A stretch of DNA of 64,000 nucleotides from Flavobacterium saccharophilum (lineage in GTDB: Bacteria; Bacteroidota; Bacteroidia; Flavobacteriales; Flavobacteriaceae). The stretch spans positions 682,001 to 746,000 of the forward strand of contig NZ_FRBY01000003.1 of NCBI RefSeq assembly GCF_900142735.1, given 5' to 3'. The position numbers and the translations under genes were made by a program. Below the pieces are notes generated by a model. It saw only the letters and a list, made by a program, of their open reading frames with translations. It was not told the DNA's origin and did no database searches. Of the stretch, positions 18,082 to 25,553 are shown piece by piece (position 1 is the stretch's first letter; the number at the start of each line of letters is the position of its first letter).

Positions 18082-20241
18082 ATGAAAAAAATATACTTTA
18101 CCCTACTCATCATAGGGCAATGTGTCTTTGCTCAGAATGAAGTTAAGCAGGACACAACAAAATCTCAAGAATTAGAAAACGTTTTTATAACTGCCAATCG
18201 TACTGCAACTATTCGAAAGGAAACTCCCGTTGCTATTAGTAAAATAACAGCAAAAACGATCAACGAAACCAAAGCAACAGCAGTCTACGAAATCATCAAT
18301 AAAACACCAGGAGTTTTAATGGTTAATTTAGGAAACGAACAGCATATGATGTCGATTCGCCAGCCAATGACAACCAACGCCTATTATTTGTATTTGGAAG
18401 ATGGCTTACCAATTCGCCCGATGGGAATCTTCAATCACAATGCTTTACTCGAAATCAATCAATACAATTTACAAAGTATTGAAGTGGTAAAAGGGCCAGT
18501 TTCTTCTTTATATGGACCGGAAGCAGTTGGCGGAACTATTAATTTAATTTCAGTAAAACCACCTGTTGATCCTGAATTTAAATTTGGCGTTCAGGCTGAT
18601 AATTATGGTTACAGAAGATTTCAGGCCGCCGGTGGCGCAACGATTGGAAAAGTTGGTTTTCATATTGCCGGAATTTCAAGCTTACAGGAAAATGGCTGGA
18701 TGACGTATTCTGATTACAACAAAGACAATCTGAATGCAAGAATCGACTATACTATTTCTCCTTCTACCCGATTGATTAGTAATACCATGTATGGAAAATA
18801 TTATTCTGATATGAGTGGAAGTGTAAACGAAGAGGCATTTAATAACAGAACTTACAAAAGCACAACGGATTTTACCTACAGAAAATCGGATGCTTTAAGA
18901 ACTCGTTTAACATTAGAACACGATTGGAACGATAATTCAAGCAGTTATATTACGGCTTATTTACGTGATAATAAATTAGGACAAAATCCATCGTACGGGA
19001 TTAAATGGAGTCCAACTGTAAATCCAACAACGGCTAAAGGCGAAGTAAATTCGAATAACTTCAAAAGTTATGGTGCTATCGGCCAGCATACTCAAAAATT
19101 CGACTTCTTAAATACTAAAATTGTTGCCGGAGCCTTATACGATTATTCTCCTGTTACCTATTGGTCTTATGTAATTGATTTGAAAGCGAACTTAAATCCG
19201 GGAGAACCTGGGAAACAAACCGTAGATTCTTATGAAATTATTGCAGAACATCCAGATTCTAAATTAGCCGATTATAGCGCTGATATTTTCAACACAGCTG
19301 GTTATGCGCAAGTAAGTTTTAATCCGATAGAAAAACTAGTTGTTACTGTTGGCGGCCGTTATGACAACATGAAAGTGAATTATGATAACGCATTGGATAA
19401 TTCGACAGGAAGTAAAGTTTATGACAAAATGACTTTTAAGGCCGGAGCAAACTATAATCCGTTTGAATTTGCTGGTTTCTATGGCAATTATTCTCAGGGA
19501 TTTGCACCTCCGGGAATTACTTCTATTTTCAGAACAAAACCAGGTACTGGCGGAACAACTGGTGTTCCTGCTGATTTCTATTATAATTTAGAACCTGCTA
19601 CTTTCAACAATTACGAAGTTGGCGGGTGGCTTTCTTTCCTTCAAAATAAATTAAATTTTGATTACGCCTTGTATTATATGGAAGGAAAAAATGAGCTTTT
19701 AAATATCAAACTTGCAGATAATTCAACTGATTATCGTTCGGCTGGAGAGACACGTCATAAAGGAGTTGAATTTGGAATGTCATACAGACCTTCAAAACAA
19801 ATCAACTTTCGTCTTGGCGGAACTTATGCGCAACACACCTATATCGACTTTAAGCTTTCAGACAAACCCTCTGATCCGGTTCAGAACCTAAATGGCAAAG
19901 AAATGCCTTCAGCTCCAAAATGGTCTGGAAATTCGGAGTTAAGTTATTATCCAAACTGGCTTCCAAATTTAAGAACGTCGATCGAATGGCAACTTGTCGG
20001 AAGTTACTACCAGGATCAGATCAATACGGTGAAATACGATGGTTACAACATATTCAATGCCCGAATTGGTTATCAATGGAAAGGAATTGAAATTTATGGA
20101 AACGTACTTAATTTAACGGACAAATTGTATGCTTATAACGTTACAAGAGCCAATACAACAAACGCTCAGCCAACCTACACAGCAGCGGCGCCAAGGACTT
20201 TTGTTTTCGGAATTCAGTACAATTTATCATTAAAAAAATAA
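18082..20241 (+). CDS. TonB-dependent outer-membrane receptor
   Basis: A 719-residue receptor with a signal peptide (to about residue 18, ending FAQ). There is no STN domain or carboxypeptidase-like N-terminal extension. The plug domain covers about 40-160 (VFITANRTATIRKETPVAIS through VKGPVSSLYGPEAVGGTINL) and the rest is a 22-stranded barrel ending in a family-typical RTFVFGIQYNLSLKK. The ligand cannot be told: a siderophore or a metal complex are both possible. The Met/His-rich plug segment EQHMMSIRQP and the neighbouring PepSY protein fit iron or copper uptake. It is likely co-transcribed with the PepSY gene. Confidence 0.93.
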   Translation: MKKIYFTLLIIGQCVFAQNEVKQDTTKSQELENVFITANRTATIRKETPVAISKITAKTINETKATAVYEIINKTPGVLMVNLGNEQHMMSIRQPMTTNAYYLYLEDGLPIRPMGIFNHNALLEINQYNLQSIEVVKGPVSSLYGPEAVGGTINLISVKPPVDPEFKFGVQADNYGYRRFQAAGGATIGKVGFHIAGISSLQENGWMTYSDYNKDNLNARIDYTISPSTRLISNTMYGKYYSDMSGSVNEEAFNNRTYKSTTDFTYRKSDALRTRLTLEHDWNDNSSSYITAYLRDNKLGQNPSYGIKWSPTVNPTTAKGEVNSNNFKSYGAIGQHTQKFDFLNTKIVAGALYDYSPVTYWSYVIDLKANLNPGEPGKQTVDSYEIIAEHPDSKLADYSADIFNTAGYAQVSFNPIEKLVVTVGGRYDNMKVNYDNALDNSTGSKVYDKMTFKAGANYNPFEFAGFYGNYSQGFAPPGITSIFRTKPGTGGTTGVPADFYYNLEPATFNNYEVGGWLSFLQNKLNFDYALYYMEGKNELLNIKLADNSTDYRSAGETRHKGVEFGMSYRPSKQINFRLGGTYAQHTYIDFKLSDKPSDPVQNLNGKEMPSAPKWSGNSELSYYPNWLPNLRTSIEWQLVGSYYQDQINTVKYDGYNIFNARIGYQWKGIEIYGNVLNLTDKLYAYNVTRANTTNAQPTYTAAAPRTFVFGIQYNLSLKK

Positions 20242-20252
20242 TTATTAGAAGC

Positions 20253-20324
20253 TAATCCCGCTTTCGCCTTTATCTTTTTATGGCAGAAAAAGCCATAAAA
20301 AGGATATCGGCTCTATCGGGGCTA
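20253..20324. repeat. Dispersed imperfect palindrome, copy 1
   Basis: A roughly 33-base imperfect inverted repeat with an inner perfect stem TTTTTATGGC/GCCATAAAAA and outer arms TAATCCCG and TATCGGGGCTA. It lies between the TonB receptor and PepSY genes. Copy 2 is at 57490-57563, with the same outer arms but a different, still pairing, inner stem. Confidence 0.75.
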
Positions 20325-20335
20325 AAACGGAACAA

Positions 20336-21931
20336 ATGAGTAAAGAAATAAAAGAGAAAAAGTCTAAAAAGAAAGATTCTAAGCTTGTCAAGAAAATCAA
20401 GCAGCATATTTACAAATGGCATCGTACCATTGGCTTGATTACCATTATTCCTGTAATTTTCTGGACATTGTCTGGTTTGATGCACCCGTTTATGGCGCAT
20501 TTTTTCAAACCGGAGATTGCCCATGATAAACTGGAGCCGCAAATTATTGATAAAAATCAACTGCATTTTTCGATTCAGGAAGTTTTACAAAAAAACAACA
20601 TTAACGAATTCAAGAATTTCAGGATTGTTTCCTTTAATAATAGTACTTATTATCAGGTAAAAACGATTTCTGGTGCTCTATTGTATTTTGATACTTCAAA
20701 TGCAAAAAAACTCGAAAACGGAGATCAAAAATATGCTGAATGGCTTTCCCGTTATTTTTTAGATGATCAAAAAAGTACTGTAACAAAAAGCGAAGTTGTG
20801 ACTGAATTCACTTCACAATATAAATATGTAAACCGTTATTTACCAGTTTATAAACTGAGTTTTGATCGTCCTGATACTATGGAAGTTTATGTAGAAACTT
20901 CTTCCAGTAAACTGGCTACTTATAATCCAACGTCAAGACAATGGTTTATTTGGTTTTTCGATACTTTTCATAACTGGTCTTTTGTAGATGCTATTTCAAA
21001 CAACAGCATCCGAATTATCACAATGATTTTCTTGCTTTCTATAATTGGATTTTCTGCTTTGAGCGGAATTTTAATTTATGGTTTATTGTGGAAACAATTC
21101 AAAAAGACAGATAGTTTACAACCCAAAAAAGGACTTAGAAAATATCACCGCCAAATTGGGATCTGGGTTTCGCTTTTCACTTTAACTTTTGCTTTTAGCG
21201 GTGCTTATCACGCTACTACAAAGTGGGCTCCGTATACTTTATCGCAAATGGTTTACGAACCAACTTTTGAAACCAAAGAAATTCCTTTAGCTAGTAACAC
21301 TTTGAATTTAGACTGGAGTCGTTTCCAAAATGCAAGTATTATTACTTTAAACGACACAACCTATTTCCGTTGTCAATTATTAGAAAAAGAAAAATTCAAA
21401 AAACCAAAAGCCGATTCTAATTCGAAATGGAATAAAAAAGACGATAAAAAATCGGAAGTAGTTTATATCAACGCTACAACGAATAAAATTGTTCCAAATA
21501 TGGACATTCATTATGCCGAGTTTTTGGCGTATTATTTTACAGATGGAGCTCCAAAAGCTGCTTGTTGTGAAATGGTAGAAAGTTCAGACGAACCGGAATC
21601 TTCATTAGAAAATACAAAACTTTTAGAATCTAAAGTTCTGACGGATTTTGAAAGCAGAGAATACGGCTTTGTAAATAAAAGATTGCCAGTTGTTAAATTG
21701 GCGTATGACACTCCGGAAAAAACAACTTATTTCATTGAAACGGCAACTTCAAGATTAGCAGCTAAAATTAAAAGCTCTGATAGGATCGAAGGTTATTCGT
21801 TTGCTATCCTCCACAAATTTTTATTTATGGATTGGGCAGGAAAAAACATTCGGGATCTAACAATGGTTCTGGCGGCTTTGACCATTTTGATTGTTAGTGT
21901 TTTGGGTTTTATTTTGTTTTTGAGGAAGTAA
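20336..21931 (+). CDS. PepSY-associated inner-membrane protein (PiuB-like)
   Basis: A 531-residue protein with four likely membrane helices: about 32-52 (HRTIGLITIIPVIFWTLSG), 220-245 (IITMIFLLSIIGFSALSG), 268-290 (HRQIGIWVSLFTLTFAFSG) and the C-terminus (DLTMVLAALTILIVSVLGF). The pattern of helices around periplasmic PepSY segments is that of iron-regulated membrane proteins such as PiuB. Some homologues act as ferric-reductase-like membrane partners of siderophore uptake. A CCEM motif sits in the second large loop. It follows the TonB receptor by 94 bases, with a palindrome between, and is almost certainly functionally linked to it. Confidence 0.88.
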   Translation: MSKEIKEKKSKKKDSKLVKKIKQHIYKWHRTIGLITIIPVIFWTLSGLMHPFMAHFFKPEIAHDKLEPQIIDKNQLHFSIQEVLQKNNINEFKNFRIVSFNNSTYYQVKTISGALLYFDTSNAKKLENGDQKYAEWLSRYFLDDQKSTVTKSEVVTEFTSQYKYVNRYLPVYKLSFDRPDTMEVYVETSSSKLATYNPTSRQWFIWFFDTFHNWSFVDAISNNSIRIITMIFLLSIIGFSALSGILIYGLLWKQFKKTDSLQPKKGLRKYHRQIGIWVSLFTLTFAFSGAYHATTKWAPYTLSQMVYEPTFETKEIPLASNTLNLDWSRFQNASIITLNDTTYFRCQLLEKEKFKKPKADSNSKWNKKDDKKSEVVYINATTNKIVPNMDIHYAEFLAYYFTDGAPKAACCEMVESSDEPESSLENTKLLESKVLTDFESREYGFVNKRLPVVKLAYDTPEKTTYFIETATSRLAAKIKSSDRIEGYSFAILHKFLFMDWAGKNIRDLTMVLAALTILIVSVLGFILFLRK

Positions 21932-21937
21932 AAAAAG

Positions 21938-22010
21938 GTACTGAGGTTCTAAGTTGCTAAGGTTCTAAGTTTTTTTCTTAGCAACTTAGTAACTTAGCCG
22001 CTTAGTATCT
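21938..22010. repeat. Octamer-word palindrome between convergent genes
   Basis: Octamers CTTAGCAA, CTTAGTAA, CTTAGCCG and CTTAGTAT form the right arm and their reverse complements the left arm, around a T-rich loop. The core stem CTAAGTTGCTAAG is perfect. It sits exactly between the PepSY gene and the trmH-like gene, which face each other, so it may stop transcription on both strands. Confidence 0.8.
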
Positions 22011-22672
22011 TATTTTGAATTTTCTTCGTAATAGCGAGCTTCAATTCGTTTAATATCTTTAATTGAACTTTTAGCCCAGGCCAAACGTTTCTCCAGAATT
22101 TCCTCTTCTGACAATTGCCATTTGATATCTGAATTTCTTAATCTGTTGGTTAAGTTTTGAATGATGATCGCAGCTGAAACTGAAATATTCAAACTCTCTG
22201 TAAAACCAACCATCGGGATTTTAAGAAAACCATCTGCTTTTTGTAGAATCTCTTCTGATAATCCGTCTCTTTCTGTTCCGAAAAATAAGGCACTTGGTTT
22301 TGTGATATCGAAATCTTCCAACAAACAATCATTTTCGTGAGGTGTAGTAGCAATAATTTGATAACCTTGATTTTTTAAAGTAGAAACGCAGGTTGTAATG
22401 GAATCAAACTGATTAATATCAACCCATTTTTGGGCACCCATTGCGATTTCTTTATCGATTTTTTTCCCATAACGCTGTTCGATAACATTCAATTCCTGAA
22501 TTCCGAAAACTTCACAACTGCGCATTACGGCACTTGTATTATGCATCTGAAAAACGTCTTCGACCACGATTGTGAAATGCTTTGTACGATTTCCCAATAC
22601 ATTTAGAAATCTTTCTTTGCGATTGTCTGTTAATATATTTTCAAGAAAAGCGAGGTAATCTAAATCAATCAT
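22010..22672 (-). CDS. trmH: tRNA (guanosine-2'-O-)-methyltransferase, TrmH/SpoU family
   Basis: A 220-residue SPOUT-fold enzyme. Family motifs are NRTKHFTIVVEDVFQMHNTSAVMRSCE (motif 1, about residues 27-53), LFFGTERDGLSEE (motif 2) and MVGFTESLNISVSAAIIIQNL (motif 3). The arrangement fits TrmH, which methylates the 2'-OH of G18 in tRNA. It is a single minus-strand gene with a -7 box just upstream. Assignment to TrmH rather than another SpoU member is likely but not certain. Confidence 0.88.
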   Translation of the reverse strand: MIDLDYLAFLENILTDNRKERFLNVLGNRTKHFTIVVEDVFQMHNTSAVMRSCEVFGIQELNVIEQRYGKKIDKEIAMGAQKWVDINQFDSITTCVSTLKNQGYQIIATTPHENDCLLEDFDITKPSALFFGTERDGLSEEILQKADGFLKIPMVGFTESLNISVSAAIIIQNLTNRLRNSDIKWQLSEEEILEKRLAWAKSSIKDIKRIEARYYEENSK

Positions 22673-22689
22673 TTTAATATAATTTCCCG

Positions 22690-22697
22690 CAAAAATA
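22690..22697 (-). promoter_or_regulatory. Putative -7 box of trmH
   Basis: TATTTTTG on the minus strand, 18 bases before the start codon at 22672. No clear -33 TTG. Confidence 0.45.
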
Positions 22698-22735
22698 CAT
22701 TTTAAAGAAATGTATTTATTGCTTTATTTTCATTT

Positions 22736-23107
22736 TTAATCCAAAATAGAATTTACAACACCTTCAAAAATAGCTTGTCCAAATGATTTCTGTCTCTCCT
22801 GATCTGGAAAAATTGGCGCTGGTTCTATATTACTCATTTCTCTTTTTAACAATTTATTGGTATTGGTCAAAGAATAATAGTCTCGCAATTTTATCTTCGT
22901 TGGCTCAAATCCAGGTTTTGGATTATAAATCGAATATGCTTCTACTGAATTGAGGAGCTTTTTATAGTCACTAATGGAAGATGGTACTACTTTAACAAAT
23001 GAAAAAGAAGTTATTGTACTATCAGCACAAAATAATTTTTTATTTTTGGTTTGAGCAAAAAGAATCGTGCTAACTAAAAACAGCATTAATAAAAACAGCT
23101 TTTTCAT
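22736..23107 (-). CDS. Small secreted protein of unknown function
   Basis: A 123-residue protein with a signal peptide (KKLFLLMLFLVSTILFAQ, residues 2-19). The mature chain has one Cys (KLFCADS) and no motif that I recognise. It stands alone between trmH and the divergent sirtuin gene, with 60-90 bases on each side. Codon use and composition look like those of neighbouring genes, so it is probably a real gene. Confidence 0.6.
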   Translation of the reverse strand: MKKLFLLMLFLVSTILFAQTKNKKLFCADSTITSFSFVKVVPSSISDYKKLLNSVEAYSIYNPKPGFEPTKIKLRDYYSLTNTNKLLKREMSNIEPAPIFPDQERQKSFGQAIFEGVVNSILD

Positions 23108-23194
23108 TTGATAAAAGTAAGAAAAAACTATGTCATCAATTTACCATTTCAATAAATTTTGCTGGATATTCCGTAAAGAATTAAATTTTAAAAA

Positions 23195-23884
23195 ATGAAA
23201 AAGAAATTAGTTGTTTTAACCGGAGCCGGAATCAGTGCTGAAAGCGGTATCAAAACATTTCGTGACAGCGATGGTTTATGGGAAGGTCATGATGTAATGG
23301 AAGTGGCAACTCCAGAAGGCTGGCGTAAAAATCAGGAATTAGTTTTAGATTTTTACAATAAAAGACGTCAACAACTAAAAGAAGTAGAACCAAATTTGGG
23401 TCACAAAATTTTAGCCGAATTAGAACAGGATTTTGATGTTCATATTATCACACAAAATGTTGACGATTTGCATGAACGCGCGGGCAGCACGAAGGTTCTG
23501 CATTTGCATGGAGAATTATTAAAAGTAAGAAGCGTTCAAAATAGAAATCATATTCTCGATTGGACCGAAGATTTATATACAGGAGATTTTGATGAAAACG
23601 GACATCAATTACGACCGCATATTGTTTGGTTTGGCGAAGATGTTCCTGCACTTGAAGAAGCAATCGAAATTACGGAAACTGCAGATTATTTTGCTGTCAT
23701 CGGAACGTCATTACAAGTATATCCTGCGGCCGGACTGATATCCTATACTTACAGCATTACACCGGTTTTCTATATTGATCCAAAGCCAATTGCGATTCCG
23801 AATATCCAAAATAAAGTAGAAGTTATTGCCAAAATTGCTTCGGAAGGAGTTGCGGAATTAAGAGATCGATTAAAATCACTTTAA
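23195..23884 (+). CDS. Sirtuin (NAD-dependent protein deacylase, CobB-like) without zinc cysteines
   Basis: A 229-residue Sir2 protein with GAGISAESGIKTFRDSDGLW (about residues 10-29), TQNVDDLHERAG, the catalytic His in HLHGELLK, and GTSLQVYPAAG. A YNKR segment supplies the YxxR pair that favours succinyl or malonyl substrates. The protein contains no cysteine at all, so the usual four-Cys zinc site is missing: the region matches E. coli CobB up to VR(C/S) but the later Cys segment is shortened. It should still bind NAD and remove acyl groups from lysines; activity is inference. Nearby genes give no target. Confidence 0.9.
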   Translation: MKKKLVVLTGAGISAESGIKTFRDSDGLWEGHDVMEVATPEGWRKNQELVLDFYNKRRQQLKEVEPNLGHKILAELEQDFDVHIITQNVDDLHERAGSTKVLHLHGELLKVRSVQNRNHILDWTEDLYTGDFDENGHQLRPHIVWFGEDVPALEEAIEITETADYFAVIGTSLQVYPAAGLISYTYSITPVFYIDPKPIAIPNIQNKVEVIAKIASEGVAELRDRLKSL

Positions 23885-23931
23885 AACCCATAAATGCGAT
23901 TTTTCATGACTTTTTATCCCCAAATTCTGTT

Positions 23932-23939
23932 TATATTTG
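23932..23939 (+). promoter_or_regulatory. Putative -7 box of purB
   Basis: TATATTTG, 26 bases upstream of the ATG at 23965. The -33 box is not clear. Confidence 0.5.
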
Positions 23940-23964
23940 CACCTTTCGAACAAACAACATAACA

Positions 23965-25311
23965 ATGACTACTTTAAACGAATTGAATGCTATATCGCCA
24001 ATTGACGGAAGATATAGAAGCAAAACCCTTTCATTAGCACCTTTTTTCTCTGAAGAAGCTTTAATCAAATACCGTGTATTGGTTGAAATCGAGTACTTTA
24101 TTGCTTTATGCGAAGTGCCATTGCCACAACTTTCAGGTGTAAACCCAAATTTATTTGACAGTTTAAGAGATATCTATAAAAAATTCTCAACTGAAGATGC
24201 GCTTTGGATTAAAGAAACTGAAAAAGTAACCAACCACGATGTAAAAGCGGTGGAATACTTTATCAAAGATGCTTTTGAAAAATTAGGTTTATCTCAATAC
24301 AAAGAGTTCATTCATTTCGGATTAACATCTCAGGATATTAACAACACTGCGATTCCGCTTTCTACAAAAGAAGCTTTTGAGCAGGTATATATGCCTTCTT
24401 TAATTTCTTTAATTTCTAAATTAAAAGAATTAAGCGTAGAATGGAAGGACATTCCGATGTTGGCGCGTACGCACGGACAACCAGCTTCTCCTACTCGTTT
24501 GGGTAAAGAAATTTTGGTTTTTGTAGAGCGTTTAGAAGAGCAAATGCGTTTGTTGTTCAACATTCCGTTTGCGGCTAAATTTGGTGGTGCAACAGGAAAC
24601 TATAATGCACATCATGTGGCTTATCCACAAATCGACTGGAAACAATTCGGGAATAAATTTGTAGAAACAGATCTTGGTTTACACCACTCTTTTCCAACAA
24701 CTCAAATTGAACATTACGATCATTTTGCTGCCTTTTTTGATGCTTTAAAAAGAATCAACAATATCATAATCGATTTGGACCGTGATATCTGGACGTATGT
24801 ATCGATGGAATATTTTAAACAAAAGATAAAAGCTGGTGAAATTGGATCATCTGCAATGCCACATAAAGTTAACCCAATTGATTTTGAAAACTCCGAAGGA
24901 AATTTAGGAATTGCAAATGCTATTTTTGAACATTTAGCAGCTAAATTACCTGTTTCAAGATTACAACGCGATTTAACTGACAGTACTGTTTTACGTAATA
25001 TTGGAGTTCCAATCGGACATACTATTATTGCCTTTGAAGCTACGTTGAAAGGTTTAAACAAATTGTTATTAAACGAATCAAAATTTGCTGAAGATTTAGA
25101 GAAAAACTGGGCAGTTGTTGCTGAAGCTATTCAGACTATTTTACGTCGTGAAGCGTATCCAAATCCATACGAAGCTTTGAAAGGTTTGACAAGAACAAAT
25201 GAAGCAATTGACAAAAAAGCGATTCATAATTTTATTGCAACTTTAGAAGTTTCTGATGCTATTAAAGCAGAATTAATGCAGATAACACCTGCAAATTTCA
25301 CAGGAATCTAA
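23965..25311 (+). CDS. purB: Adenylosuccinate lyase
   Basis: It catalyses two fumarate-releasing steps in purine synthesis (SAICAR to AICAR and adenylosuccinate to AMP). The 448-residue protein has the short-form PurB layout: LTSQDINNTA, ARTHGQPASPT and the signature loop GSSAMPHKVNPIDFEN (about residue 294), where the flexible Ser-rich loop holds the catalytic residue. It is a single gene with its own promoter and a strong terminator. Confidence 0.97.
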   Translation: MTTLNELNAISPIDGRYRSKTLSLAPFFSEEALIKYRVLVEIEYFIALCEVPLPQLSGVNPNLFDSLRDIYKKFSTEDALWIKETEKVTNHDVKAVEYFIKDAFEKLGLSQYKEFIHFGLTSQDINNTAIPLSTKEAFEQVYMPSLISLISKLKELSVEWKDIPMLARTHGQPASPTRLGKEILVFVERLEEQMRLLFNIPFAAKFGGATGNYNAHHVAYPQIDWKQFGNKFVETDLGLHHSFPTTQIEHYDHFAAFFDALKRINNIIIDLDRDIWTYVSMEYFKQKIKAGEIGSSAMPHKVNPIDFENSEGNLGIANAIFEHLAAKLPVSRLQRDLTDSTVLRNIGVPIGHTIIAFEATLKGLNKLLLNESKFAEDLEKNWAVVAEAIQTILRREAYPNPYEALKGLTRTNEAIDKKAIHNFIATLEVSDAIKAELMQITPANFTGI

Positions 25312-25333
25312 AGAAAACCTAAAATATTTTCTC

Positions 25334-25367
25334 AAAAAAAGCTATCTTTAACGATAGCTTTTTTTAT
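25334..25367 (+). terminator. Terminator of purB
   Basis: AAAAAAAGCTATC pairs with GATAGCTTTTTTT around a short loop. Confidence 0.93.
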
Positions 25368-25388
25368 TCCCTATAAACCCGATTGGAA

Positions 25389-25472
25389 ACTAGCCCAGAT
25401 TGCAATGAAAAGCCTTTTGTGAAAAAAACTATATTTTTTTTGTAGATACAGAGCGACCAACGGAAGCTCCTG
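25389..25472. repeat. Degenerate member of the dispersed palindrome family
   Basis: It contains CTAGCCCAGATTGCAATGAA near its left end and GAGCGACCAACGGAAGCTC at 25451-25469. The latter occurs in inverted orientation (16 of 17 shared bases) at 37773-37789. It fills the spacer between purB and the antiporter gene. Confidence 0.55.
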
Positions 25473-25553
25473 TAACTACTTTAAAAATATGTTTTTTGAA
25501 TAAAAGCTTGAAATGGAAAGCTGGATTAGCTCCTGAACAAAAAATACCACTTT

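Noticed and set aside
24720..25061. Minus-strand open frame inside purB
   Set aside because: It lies wholly within purB and encodes no recognisable protein.
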